Positions 8,258-17,126 of a stretch of 64,000 bases of DNA are shown here, one piece after another. Where the stretch lies: contig NZ_JAGRQH010000001.1 in assembly GCF_018122595.1 (NCBI RefSeq), positions 124,001 through 188,000 on the forward strand, given 5' to 3'. Every line of letters begins with the position of its first letter. The first letter of the stretch is position 1. The position numbers and the translations under genes were made by a program. The notes below the pieces were generated by a model that saw nothing but the letters and a program-made list of their open reading frames with translations, did no database searches and was not told the origin of the DNA. This DNA comes from Neokomagataea anthophila (lineage in GTDB: Bacteria; Pseudomonadota; Alphaproteobacteria; Acetobacterales; Acetobacteraceae).

Positions 8258-9609
8258 ACATGCGCCCTGCTCTCCCAACATCCCTCAAACTGACATGGCT
8301 AAGCTTAAGCCTTTACGGCACACGCGTTTTTTGGCGCGGAAATCCAACAAGTTGGACGGTATTACTCTTCTTCGCTCTCTCGCTCGTGGACAGTATCACA
8401 CCGCATAAAGGCGCACATGACGTGCTGCGGCAATTAGCGTTTTTCATGTTCCTGCTGCAAGCCGCATTTTTCACGCATTTTCAATCCCAAACGAAAAGCC
8501 CTCAAGCCGCTTCTATCCCCGGATTATACCGCGCCGAGGCACAGGCCGCCGCCACCCTTTCCCTCACTAGTATTGCCTTAATGACACTCTGGGTACACCT
8601 ATTGGGTTTTCCTCTCCATGCCGCATTTTTATTTATAACCATACAATGCCAAATATTTATATTTCAGTGGCTAACATCCAAAAATTATAAACATAAAAAA
8701 TTAAAGCTATTCTTAGATATATTGACAGCTTTATTATATATTGGACAATTAATTTTTTCTATTCTGTCCGCAGATGAGGGTTTTATATTCCATCAACCGC
8801 CCATCATCGCTATACCATTATCCCTTGTCTTAACGACAATTTTAACGCTCTCCATTCTCAGCGCACCACGTCGCGCCATACAAATACCGGCTCCAGCCGA
8901 AAAACACCTATCGGGAAAAACGCCTAAACATCGCAAAAAACGTCTCATCCCCAATGAACAACTCAAAAACAGCCTTTTAACAACCCGATACATCCCTCTT
9001 TGGGCAACTCTCCTTATCAATCTTTGCCTAATCCCTGCCGTCAGCCTCGCTATGGCAAGTGTCACCGCCTTCACATCCTCTACAAGTTTTCATCACGCAT
9101 GGTCCCAAAGCCTCATGGGACTGCTGATCATAAGCCTCTTTCCTCAATCCTTCCTCTCAATCCGCACACATTGGGCGCCCCTCTTCGTCACCGGATATTT
9201 CGGCACACGCCAAGACTTCGTGCGGACCCTCTTTCAGTGCCGCCTCAAACACACACTCTTTTCCATCATCCCCCGTACCGGAAGCCTCATTCTGTGCTGG
9301 GCATACACAACACCGCACACATCACTTGGGCAATCAGCGTTCTTTTGGTGCTGCTTAACCCTTTTGGGGGTAAGTTTAGGCTTCACAGAAGCGCTTCCCT
9401 TCCTCTTTACATCACGCCCTACAAAACAAGCCTTCATGCTCAGTAGCATCGCCATCACCATATTGGCGGCCTCTTTGGGCAACCCAATGACCCTTCCACT
9501 CCGCCTTGCCCTCACGGTCACTGCCGTGACGTGTGTCCTTGGCCTTATCAGCTATTTCATCACCCCAAAACGCATCATCACAGCAGACTGGCCCTATGAA
9601 GCACCATAG
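8254..9609 (+). CDS. Polytopic membrane protein, probable ABC permease
   Basis: A 451-residue, very hydrophobic protein that I cannot place in a named family. Its start overlaps the stop of the ABC ATPase, which makes it the likely membrane partner. There are about ten possible transmembrane segments, with a basic cytoplasmic stretch near 'KHRKKRLIPNE' in the middle. No solute-binding or peptidase domain is visible. The part around 8640-8830 is clearly richer in A and T than its surroundings, which may reflect an origin outside this genome or relaxed selection. It ends shortly before tyrS on the same strand, and no terminator is visible in the 74-base gap. Confidence 0.65.
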   Translation: MNMRPALPTSLKLTWLSLSLYGTRVFWRGNPTSWTVLLFFALSLVDSITPHKGAHDVLRQLAFFMFLLQAAFFTHFQSQTKSPQAASIPGLYRAEAQAAATLSLTSIALMTLWVHLLGFPLHAAFLFITIQCQIFIFQWLTSKNYKHKKLKLFLDILTALLYIGQLIFSILSADEGFIFHQPPIIAIPLSLVLTTILTLSILSAPRRAIQIPAPAEKHLSGKTPKHRKKRLIPNEQLKNSLLTTRYIPLWATLLINLCLIPAVSLAMASVTAFTSSTSFHHAWSQSLMGLLIISLFPQSFLSIRTHWAPLFVTGYFGTRQDFVRTLFQCRLKHTLFSIIPRTGSLILCWAYTTPHTSLGQSAFFWCCLTLLGVSLGFTEALPFLFTSRPTKQAFMLSSIAITILAASLGNPMTLPLRLALTVTAVTCVLGLISYFITPKRIITADWPYEAP

Positions 9610-9683
9610 ACAGGTGCCCTGCACGCTACGCTGTGCTATGCAAACAGTCCTTTGATTTCATGATAAATAGTGTTGACCATCCC

Positions 9684-10922
9684 ATGCCCCAGTCTTCGTT
9701 CCTTCGTGAAGCCCAAGCACGCGGCCTGATCTTTCAGTGCACCGACCTTGAGGCGCTCGACGCCGCAATGCTCGCAGGCCCCATCACGGCCTATGCAGGG
9801 TTCGATCCCACCGCGGATTCTCTGCATGTTGGCAATGCTGTTTCCATCATGATCTTGCGCCTGCTGCAAAAACACGGCCATCGCCCCGTAGCCCTCATGG
9901 GCGGCGGCACAGCACGCATCGGTGACCCATCATTCCGAGATGAAGCCCGCTCCCTCATCACCGCCGAAACCATCGCGCATAACATCGCAGGAATTGAAAA
10001 ATCCCTACGCCAATTCATTGATTTTTCAGATAATCGCGCCCTGCTGACCAATAACGGAGATTGGCTCAATAAGCTCTCCTACCTTGATCTGCTCCAAGAT
10101 GTCGGCGTGCATTTCTCCATCAGCCGCATGTTGTCTTTTGAGAGCGTCAAACAACGCCTCGACCGTGAGCAAGGCCTCACTTTCCTAGAGTTCAACTACT
10201 CCATTCTCCAATCTTACGACTTCCGCGAACTCAATCGCCGCGAAGGCGTCACGCTCCAAGTGGGAGGCTCAGACCAATGGGGCAACATTGTCTCAGGTAT
10301 TGATCTCACCCGCCGCACAGAAGGCAAACAAGTTTTCGGCCTGACCACACCACTGGTTACAACGTCTTCCGGCGCCAAAATGGGCAAATCTGCTGGTGGT
10401 GCCACATGGGTCAGTGAAGCAAAGCTCCCCGTCTTTGAGTACTGGCAGTTCTGGCGCAACACAGAAGATGCGGACGTCGAACGCTTCTTGAAAATGTTCA
10501 CAGACCTACCTGTTGAAGAATGTGAACGCCTCGGTGCGCTGGAAGGCGCAGCGATTAATGACGCGAAGAAAATCCTCGCAACAGAAGCCACCGCCATCTG
10601 CCATGGCCGCGCTGCGGCTGAAGAAGCAGCCGAAACTGCACGCCGCGTTTTCGAACAGGGTGCCGCCACAGCAGCTCTGCCAGAAGTCACCATTCCCGCT
10701 GCGGCATTAGAAGACGGCCTGCCCATCTTCCGTCTCCTGCAAGATGCCGGCCTAGCCGCCAGTGGAGGCGAAGCACGCCGTCTGATCCGAGGCGGTGGTG
10801 CACGCGTCAATGACGTTGTCGTCAGTGACGAGAACCTCACCGTCAGCGCAAAAGACCTACAAAATGGCGCCGTAAAGCTCTCTTCCGGAAAGAAGAAGCA
10901 TATCCTCGTGCGCCCTGCATAA
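9684..10922 (+). CDS. tyrS: Tyrosyl-tRNA synthetase
   Basis: Class I aminoacyl-tRNA synthetase that charges tRNA-Tyr. The ATP-binding HIGH-like motif appears as 'LHVGNA' (residues ~47-52) and the KMSKS motif as 'KMGKS' (232-236). 'GGSDQWGNI' is the tyrosine-pocket region typical of bacterial TyrRS. An S4 RNA-binding domain follows at the C-terminus ('EARRLIRGGGARVN'). ATG at 9684 gives 412 residues, close to the usual length. In-frame upstream starts (9633, 9660) would add an extension without family support. It lies between an ABC exporter and a two-component system on the same strand, an unusual place for a housekeeping synthetase. Confidence 0.95.
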   Translation: MPQSSFLREAQARGLIFQCTDLEALDAAMLAGPITAYAGFDPTADSLHVGNAVSIMILRLLQKHGHRPVALMGGGTARIGDPSFRDEARSLITAETIAHNIAGIEKSLRQFIDFSDNRALLTNNGDWLNKLSYLDLLQDVGVHFSISRMLSFESVKQRLDREQGLTFLEFNYSILQSYDFRELNRREGVTLQVGGSDQWGNIVSGIDLTRRTEGKQVFGLTTPLVTTSSGAKMGKSAGGATWVSEAKLPVFEYWQFWRNTEDADVERFLKMFTDLPVEECERLGALEGAAINDAKKILATEATAICHGRAAAEEAAETARRVFEQGAATAALPEVTIPAAALEDGLPIFRLLQDAGLAASGGEARRLIRGGGARVNDVVVSDENLTVSAKDLQNGAVKLSSGKKKHILVRPA

Positions 10923-10935
10923 CGCCACAACATGA

Positions 10936-10964
10936 CGGGTGTCATATCCATCGCGTGACACCCG
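10936..10964 (+). repeat. Inverted repeat after tyrS
   Basis: A perfect 9-bp stem, CGGGTGTCA / TGACACCCG, 14 bases after the tyrS stop. There is no T run, so it is either a weak terminator or an operator-like palindrome for the downstream membrane protein and two-component genes. Confidence 0.4.
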
Positions 10965-11036
10965 GCACTGTTCGGCCCTTGGCTCATCTCTCCATAGTGA
11001 CCACACCCGCTCTTGGGTTTCTATGGAGTCCCCACC

Positions 11037-11573
11037 ATGGCCACTGCCCCACAAAAACGCCTTTTCACCACAGAAGCCATAACGCTCGTCTTTGCTGCTT
11101 TTTGGGCATTGCGCGGCGGCAAAGCAGCCCTCCTCCCTCAGACCCCGCTCTTTATTCTCGTTGGGCTCATTTCTGCCCTGCTGCTCGGCAGTTTCATCGC
11201 CCGGTATTTCTACCTCAACCTGCCCGAACAATCATTTGACCAAACACTCCTCAAGCGCGTCCAAATATGGCGCGGCGTATCGCTCTTTTGTGTCGGATTC
11301 CTCACGAACGCCACACATCATACAGAACTCATATACCCCCTGATTGGTAGCATCATCGGGCTGACCTTAATCCCTATGGCGCGCGCCTTAGAAGAACCAA
11401 TCCATTACTATTCCGGCACAATTATTGTTTTAATCTCTTGCTTTTCTTGTCTTTTACCAGCCCAAATGCACATGACACTCGCAGGCCTTGGCACCGCCAC
11501 CACATTATGGATCAGCGCGACAATACGCCTCGCACGGATACACACATATACCACACAGGAAACGGTTGCTTAA
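11037..11573 (+). CDS. Small integral membrane protein, unknown
   Basis: A 178-residue protein with about five hydrophobic segments (for example 'LFILVGLISALLLGSFIA' and 'IGSIIGLTLIPMA') and short polar loops. I do not recognise a family. I chose ATG at 11037 because GGAG lies 8 bases upstream; an in-frame ATG at 11013 has no such site. It precedes the histidine kinase gene by only 4 bases, so it is almost certainly cotranscribed with the two-component system. It may be its sensor partner or its membrane target. This is inference from spacing only. Confidence 0.7.
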   Translation: MATAPQKRLFTTEAITLVFAAFWALRGGKAALLPQTPLFILVGLISALLLGSFIARYFYLNLPEQSFDQTLLKRVQIWRGVSLFCVGFLTNATHHTELIYPLIGSIIGLTLIPMARALEEPIHYYSGTIIVLISCFSCLLPAQMHMTLAGLGTATTLWISATIRLARIHTYTTQETVA

Positions 11574-11577
11574 CGTC

Positions 11578-12708
11578 ATGTCCTTACTCGGAATAGACCA
11601 GAATCCAACCCGCCGAAAAACCTATCTCTACCACTCCGTATATCTGGTCTATTTGTTCTTTTATCCGCTCAACTGGTTCTTCGATAAAACACCAAGCATT
11701 TTCCAAGCATCCTACGGCATCGCAGCTCTTCTGGCGTTTCTGGTGCTCTACTTTGCACCATACAGAGCGGCCAATAAAATTGATGGTGTCGACAGCACCA
11801 CTTTTGAAATTATTCTCACGGCATTACTTGGCTTTTCAGCCTCTTGGACCAATGCGGGATGGATGACGCTCAACATTTATGCGTCTGCCATGTGTATCCG
11901 CCTGCATGATACACGCCGCGCCATCACTCTACTGGTTTTGCTCCAAATTGCCCTCATTTCTTTCGCTTGGACCGTGCGCCATGTCCCGATTTCAGGCGGT
12001 ATCTCCGTTCTCATCAGTTTGGCCACCTACACCATGTCATGGTTTCAAAGCCGCCTTGCTCGCCAGAACCAACGCCTGAAAGAAGCCCAATCTGAAATCC
12101 GCGCCCTCGCCACAACATCCGAGCGTGAGCGCATTGCACGTGACCTGCATGACCTCTTAGGTCACTCCCTCACCGTCATCGCCATCAAAAGTGAGCTCGC
12201 TGCCAAACTCCACAACCGCGCTCCTGAACGTGCCCTCTGTGAAATCAACGATATCAGCCTTATTGCCCGTGATTCCCTACGCGATGTACGCGCTGCCATC
12301 ACAAACATGAAAAGCGCCACCCTCACTCGCGAGTTAGAGCAAGCTAAAAATGCCCTTCAATCTGCATCCATCTCCCTCATAATTCACGGTGCAGAATGCC
12401 TCGCACATGAAAGTAATACCTCTGTAGAAACGTGTAGTGTTCTAGCCATGACCTTGCGTGAGGCCATTACCAATGTCATCCGTCATTCACACGCTACCCA
12501 ATGCCACATCACAATTCATGGCCAACATAACGGTCCGCCACAAGGCATCACAGTCAGCGATAACGGCACCGAACTCACCTGCCCCGATACCCTTTTAGAG
12601 GGCAATGGCCTTCGTGGGATGCGTGCGCGCCTTGCCGCCATCGGCGGTACCATCACCCTTACGCCCAATACCCCCGGCCTCACCCTAACCGCGAGCTTTA
12701 CACCATGA
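11578..12708 (+). CDS. Membrane histidine kinase, DesK/NarL type
   Basis: A 376-residue sensor kinase of the HisKA_3 class. About five transmembrane segments occupy residues ~18-155 with no large extracytoplasmic loop, so it probably senses something within the membrane. The dimerisation and phosphorylation helix carries 'ERERIARDLHDLLGHSL' with the phospho-acceptor His191. The N-box is in 'LREAITNVIRHSHA', and the ATPase G-box is shortened to 'EGNGLRGMRARLA'. This layout matches DesK-like kinases that pair with LuxR-type regulators, and such a regulator overlaps it by 4 bases downstream. The true signal is not visible; the DesK comparison concerns architecture, not lipid sensing. Confidence 0.88.
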   Translation: MSLLGIDQNPTRRKTYLYHSVYLVYLFFYPLNWFFDKTPSIFQASYGIAALLAFLVLYFAPYRAANKIDGVDSTTFEIILTALLGFSASWTNAGWMTLNIYASAMCIRLHDTRRAITLLVLLQIALISFAWTVRHVPISGGISVLISLATYTMSWFQSRLARQNQRLKEAQSEIRALATTSERERIARDLHDLLGHSLTVIAIKSELAAKLHNRAPERALCEINDISLIARDSLRDVRAAITNMKSATLTRELEQAKNALQSASISLIIHGAECLAHESNTSVETCSVLAMTLREAITNVIRHSHATQCHITIHGQHNGPPQGITVSDNGTELTCPDTLLEGNGLRGMRARLAAIGGTITLTPNTPGLTLTASFTP

Positions 12709-13310
12709 TCACCCTCCTTCTCGCCGAAGACCAAACCATGCTCATAGATGCGTTTGAAACGCTGCTGAGTTTAGAAGATGACATGACCATTATCGGCCGC
12801 GCCCATAATGGTCATGACGCATTAACGCTGGCCCATGAACTCAAACCCGATATCATTATGACGGATATTGAAATGCCGAACATGACCGGCATTGAACTCG
12901 CCGAACGTCTAAAAGCAGAAAACAGCCCTGCCAAAATCATTATCGTCACAACATTTGGCCGCCCCGGCTATCTGCGTCGTGCGCTTCAAGCAGGCGTCCG
13001 TGGCTACATGCTCAAAGATGCTCCCATTACTCAACTCGCCAATGCCATTCGCAAAGTCGCTGCTGGAGGACGGGCTATCGCACCAGACCTGGCCGAAAGT
13101 GTCTGGGATGCCTTGCCAGACCCACTCAATGACCGTGAGCGCATGATGCTCCGCTTTGCCGAGGCCGGAAAGACCAATCAAAACATTGCCGAAACAATGA
13201 ATTTATCCACGGGAACAGTCCGCAACTATTTCTCAGAGATCGTACAAAAATTGGATGCTAAAAACCGTATCGAAGCCAGCCGCATCGCACGCCAAAATGG
13301 GTGGCTATAA
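12705..13310 (+). CDS. NarL/DesR-type response regulator
   Basis: A 201-residue two-domain regulator. The receiver has acidic residues at 8-9 ('AEDQ'), the phosphorylated Asp54 in 'MTDIEMP', Thr in 'VTTFGR' and Lys in 'MLKDAP'. The C-terminal LuxR-type helix-turn-helix begins at 'LNDRERMMLRFAEAGKTN' and continues through 'LSTGTVRNYFSEI'. It overlaps the kinase gene by 4 bases (ATGA), so the two form a cognate pair. Its target could be the upstream ABC exporter, a common arrangement in this class, but I see no clear repeated binding site. No terminator is visible in the ~90 bases to the convergent glycosyltransferase gene. Confidence 0.9.
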   Translation: MITLLLAEDQTMLIDAFETLLSLEDDMTIIGRAHNGHDALTLAHELKPDIIMTDIEMPNMTGIELAERLKAENSPAKIIIVTTFGRPGYLRRALQAGVRGYMLKDAPITQLANAIRKVAAGGRAIAPDLAESVWDALPDPLNDRERMMLRFAEAGKTNQNIAETMNLSTGTVRNYFSEIVQKLDAKNRIEASRIARQNGWL

Positions 13311-13402
13311 GACTCACCCAAGGCAAGGGACACACCCAGCACCTACACGCCAACAATAAACTACTTATTGCGTCTCAATGCTCAAATACACAGAGAGGCC
13401 CC

Positions 13403-14554
13403 TCACCGAGGCAGCTTCATCATCTGTGCTTCTTGCCCCACCAAGCGTAGAACACGCTGCAACACCCGATCTTGTGCATAAACCGAGACAGCCCGCTGAC
13501 GACCGCGCTCTCCCATCGCCACCGCTTTCTCACGGTCCTGCGTTAACACTTGTAAGGCCCGGGCCAAAGGCGCTGCCAGACCCGGAGGTACCAACAATCC
13601 CGTGCGCCCTTGCTCAACTTGCTCACGAGGGCCACGCACATCCGTTGCGACAACTGGCAGTCCACACAACATCGCTTCAATAACCGACATCGGCAAACCC
13701 TCAAAATGACTAGGCAAAGCAAAAACATCTGCAGCCGCCAGAAGCTCCGCCACATCATCGCGCGCACCTAACATACGTAGTCTTTTACCCAACACCTGAT
13801 GCGCCCGGGCAAAACTACCCTCCAAATCCCCCCCGTGATCCGTCGTCAGCCGCTCGCCTACGACCCATAGCTCTGCACCCGGTACCTCTTCCATCGCCCG
13901 CAGCAATTCAGGATAGCCTTTATGACGCACCAACCGCGATACCACGATGACAACGGGCACATCCTCAGCCACACCGAACGCGGCCCGAACACGACAACGC
14001 ACAGCCTCATCAGGCCGAAAACGCTGCGGGTCGCGTCCATTGCCAATCGCTAGAGGATGCGCATTTAAATGCAGCCTACGCGCATCCCGCGCTTCTTCTA
14101 CGGATACTGTCATATAAAGATCAGTTATCCGTCCGGCGATAAACTCCAGAACCAAAGATAACCACCGCCGCAAGCATGATCCCGGCTGGTTGAACAAAAA
14201 ACCATGGCCCGTATAAGCAATAATCGGTACCCCGCAGATTTTCGCTGCAATGCGCGCCAAAATACCACTAATCGGCATATGGCCATGCACCATATCTGGC
14301 CGCTCTCGCCGGATAAGTCGGATCAACGCCCACAAAGCTCGGCCCTGCGCTATAGGCGAAAAACTCCGCGCCATCGGCACACTATGCACAACAAACCCAT
14401 CCTGCCTGACGGGCGCCAAATCTGGCCCCTCTGCACAGCCGCCTTGCACGTCATGACCAGCGGCCCGCAAAGCCTGCATCAACGGAAAAAGAAACTGCTT
14501 TAGAGCAAAATCAACGTTCGTAATTTGCAAGATTTTCAGGGGCCGGCCACTCAC
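13403..14554 (-). CDS. Glycosyltransferase family 4
   Basis: A GT-B fold sugar transferase that uses a nucleotide sugar. The N-terminal half has 'LQITNVDFALKQFL' and 'VHGHMPISGILA'; the C-terminal half has 'VVSRLVRHKGYPELL' (donor binding) and the E-x7-E pair in 'HFEGLPMSVIEAM'. This is the domain order of WcaL/CapM-like enzymes for exopolysaccharide or LPS. GTG at 14554 is chosen because it overlaps the heparinase stop as GTGA, with GGAG 11 bases upstream; an in-frame GTG at 14578 is an alternative. The length of 383 residues is normal. It is the last gene of a run with rpe and the heparinase-like gene. Donor and acceptor are unknown. Confidence 0.88.
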   Translation of the reverse strand: MSGRPLKILQITNVDFALKQFLFPLMQALRAAGHDVQGGCAEGPDLAPVRQDGFVVHSVPMARSFSPIAQGRALWALIRLIRRERPDMVHGHMPISGILARIAAKICGVPIIAYTGHGFLFNQPGSCLRRWLSLVLEFIAGRITDLYMTVSVEEARDARRLHLNAHPLAIGNGRDPQRFRPDEAVRCRVRAAFGVAEDVPVVIVVSRLVRHKGYPELLRAMEEVPGAELWVVGERLTTDHGGDLEGSFARAHQVLGKRLRMLGARDDVAELLAAADVFALPSHFEGLPMSVIEAMLCGLPVVATDVRGPREQVEQGRTGLLVPPGLAAPLARALQVLTQDREKAVAMGERGRQRAVSVYAQDRVLQRVLRLVGQEAQMMKLPR

Positions 14555-16242
14555 TCCGGAATACGCTCCAATAACCACGAAACAGTTTGTGTCACACTGG
14601 GCGGAGCCGCGCTTAGCTTAGCTGCGTCATCCTGACGCACACCTTCTTCCGCAGCCTCCGCATCCGACGCAGCACCCGTATATTTCGGATCAACATACAC
14701 CACGATTTGTCGTGTAGGCTCTACATGGTCACGTGCCAAATACACATCCGGCTCTACAGCAAGGCCACCACCACGCTGCCGGAAACGCCAAATCTTCTCA
14801 CCCACATGCATGATAACGTCATCATCATCCTGCGTCACAATCACATTAGGATGCAGATGGAAACGTAGAACAAAAGAGACAGCACGCTCACTGTGCAAAA
14901 CATCCTGCCCGCGCAGATCCTCTCCATTATCCCCCAAATACAACTGACGCTTCCATGTCGCCCCTAATGAGGGATGATAACCATCATGAGAGAGATCAAT
15001 CCAATGCCCTTCACCATTGGTCTGATGATGGCACGAGATGTGTACTGGCCGTCGCGTCACCCTGCCACGCCGGTCAAAGTCAGACGACGACAAATCTTCT
15101 GGTATCAACACATTATGCGCTGCACTCGCACGAAGCGCTTCTGCCCACGGCGCTAAAAGCGCAGACCCACAATTCACAAAAATACGATCTTTTAGATGCG
15201 AGAACTCAAACGAGCATGTCCCTGCATGCGCCGTCTGATCTGCCCCTGCAATTGGCGGGCCGCCCCCATCCACAATCAGCAATGATTTACCCAACGCAAC
15301 ACGGGTAAACTTCCCATCTGTCAGGTTAGACGCAATCAGCTTCAGACGAGAGCCCTGCGCCAACACCCGCTCGACAGAGCGTACATCGCCTTCGCCGCTC
15401 CCATTGAAAACCGCTAGACCGCCATCACCATGACAGAGCGCACGCAATACAGGCACAGCCTTCTCGAGTGACGTCTCTACCAAGGGCGGCACGCGCAGTT
15501 GAGCCGCACGAAACATCATGGAGATTTCTGCCAACTCACGCACCAACTCATACTGAGCTTGAGGAGAACGCTCTGCCACCATGCCGTCAGGCAATAAAAT
15601 ACGCTCCAACGCACTCGGCAAATACCGCAAGAAACGTACCATGAAGCCCGTTTGTTCAGGGATCGCCAATGCCGCTGCCAGCAAGCCCCGCAAAGCCGAC
15701 AACTCCGCCCAACCACAAAATTTCAATGGCAGTAATGCTGAAATCGTGCGGGCTTCTACCAACACACGATCCATCAATTTTTTCTGCAGTTGATGATCTG
15801 CAGAAGCTAAACAAAACGCATGATTCGAGAGCCATGACGCTAAACGCATTCCCGTCGTACATGCATCTTCAGCGACTTCACCACCCGGTGGGTTGGCAAT
15901 CCATACCCCCACCATCTTACGCGCCATAAGACGCGCTTCATCACTGCCAAGCGCCCGTAAGTCACGCAGCCACGAAAAACCATACAACCAGTGCCGCGCC
16001 GCCTCTGGCCATGTGCCCACAGGCCACGCCGTCAAAGGCACCCGCCCATACGTCAGATCATAGTCTTTACGATCAAAACGAAAGTGACGCGCAACCAACC
16101 GCGCACCCTGCTCTGCATCGCCATGCCAAGGATCATGACATACCGTCACCGGCCCAGATGGCGCGCCCTTCCGGAAAGGCATCCTCGCCATTGACAGCTT
16201 CAGCTTCGAAAATGTCGTCTGCCCCGTTCGGCCCTCGCCCAT
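14551..16242 (-). CDS. Heparinase II/III-like protein
   Basis: A 563-residue protein with the architecture of the alphaproteobacterial heparinase II/III-like group: an N-terminal alpha-helical toroid ('YGFSWLRDLRALG', 'TGMRLASWLSNHAF') and a C-terminal beta-sandwich with 'ASAAHNVLIPED' and 'HDGYHPSLGATWKR'. The His in 'SHDGYHP' lies where the family has catalytic residues. No clear signal peptide is present, so a cytoplasmic or non-classical location is possible. Some family members cleave uronate polysaccharides, but most of those next to purH or rpe have no known substrate. It lies 8 bases after rpe and overlaps the GT4 gene by 4 bases, which suggests a surface-glycan role. Confidence 0.82.
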   Translation of the reverse strand: MGEGRTGQTTFSKLKLSMARMPFRKGAPSGPVTVCHDPWHGDAEQGARLVARHFRFDRKDYDLTYGRVPLTAWPVGTWPEAARHWLYGFSWLRDLRALGSDEARLMARKMVGVWIANPPGGEVAEDACTTGMRLASWLSNHAFCLASADHQLQKKLMDRVLVEARTISALLPLKFCGWAELSALRGLLAAALAIPEQTGFMVRFLRYLPSALERILLPDGMVAERSPQAQYELVRELAEISMMFRAAQLRVPPLVETSLEKAVPVLRALCHGDGGLAVFNGSGEGDVRSVERVLAQGSRLKLIASNLTDGKFTRVALGKSLLIVDGGGPPIAGADQTAHAGTCSFEFSHLKDRIFVNCGSALLAPWAEALRASAAHNVLIPEDLSSSDFDRRGRVTRRPVHISCHHQTNGEGHWIDLSHDGYHPSLGATWKRQLYLGDNGEDLRGQDVLHSERAVSFVLRFHLHPNVIVTQDDDDVIMHVGEKIWRFRQRGGGLAVEPDVYLARDHVEPTRQIVVYVDPKYTGAASDAEAAEEGVRQDDAAKLSAAPPSVTQTVSWLLERIPE

Positions 16243-16250
16243 CAGCTATC

Positions 16251-16916
16251 CTATTCCGCGTACGGTCCCTCAAGTGCTGCAATTGCAGCATCGCGGTCTT
16301 CCTTCCCGAAGACCGATGACCCCGCCACCAACATTGTTGCCCCAGCCGCTACAGCCTGCGCCGCTGTCTCTGGCCCAATTCCACCATCAACACCCAGCAC
16401 AATATCACGTCCAGATGCTTTGATCATCTCTGCAAGCTTACGGATTTTCGGTAATTGGCTCTCAAGAAACTTCTGCCCCCCAAAGCCTGGGTTCACCGTC
16501 ATCACCAAAATAATATCCACCAGATCCAAAACCTGAGACACCGCTTCTGGCGGCGTTGCCGGGCATAATGCAATCCCCGGACGGCAGCCTAAAGCCTTAA
16601 TCGTCTGCAACGTCCGGTGCACATGGGGCGCATTTTCAATATGCACCGTAATGTGATCAGCACCCGCCTTTGCTGTTGCTTCAAGATAAGGATCCACTGG
16701 ATCAATCATCAAATGCACATCAAATTTAGCCCCCGTATCACGCGGCAAAGCCGCAATAATAGGCGGACCAAACGAGATATTCGGCACAAAATGGCCGTCC
16801 ATCACATCAAGATGTAACCACGGCGCACGCGCCACAGAACGCGTTTCCTCTGCGAGACGCCCATAATCAGCCGCAAGCAAGCTAGGAGCAACAAGAATTG
16901 GAGAACGATCAGTCAT
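16251..16916 (-). CDS. rpe: Ribulose-phosphate 3-epimerase
   Basis: Interconverts ribulose 5-phosphate and xylulose 5-phosphate in the pentose-phosphate pathway. TIM-barrel signatures are all present: 'VAPSLLAADYG', 'HLDVMDGHFVPN' with metal-binding His and catalytic Asp, 'DVHLMIDP', 'MTVNPGFGGQKF' and 'LGVDGGIG'. The ATG at 16916 gives 221 residues, the usual length; the in-frame start at 16952 adds 12 unsupported residues. It is the first gene of the rpe, heparinase-like, GT4 run on the minus strand and is divergent from the AGE-family isomerase. In acetic acid bacteria the pentose-phosphate pathway carries much of the sugar flux, which fits. Confidence 0.95.
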   Translation of the reverse strand: MTDRSPILVAPSLLAADYGRLAEETRSVARAPWLHLDVMDGHFVPNISFGPPIIAALPRDTGAKFDVHLMIDPVDPYLEATAKAGADHITVHIENAPHVHRTLQTIKALGCRPGIALCPATPPEAVSQVLDLVDIILVMTVNPGFGGQKFLESQLPKIRKLAEMIKASGRDIVLGVDGGIGPETAAQAVAAGATMLVAGSSVFGKEDRDAAIAALEGPYAE

Positions 16917-17126
16917 AACGCTATCTATCCGCAATGCTCGAACAAGACGCAAGCCGCTTATCGGCCCTTACACATCTATAAAACCACAACCCCCGTCCAT
17001 ACTCTAGAGGTTGTCGCTCCATTCACACATGGAGCACAGCGCAACTCTTGGGAAGGTTCTGCGTCCTTGAAAGAAGGTTTTACACTAACACATTTTCCTG
17101 ATCTCTTCACCGCTGTGGAGCCCTGT

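Noticed and set aside
10214-10987. A 257-codon minus-strand frame
   Set aside because: Antisense to tyrS, whose motifs are intact; composition (Ser/Arg/Ala) is typical of shadow frames.
11578-13310. Reading the two-component pair as a membrane-lipid (DesK/DesR) thermosensor
   Set aside because: Only the architecture is shared; no desaturase gene is nearby, so the signal is left open.
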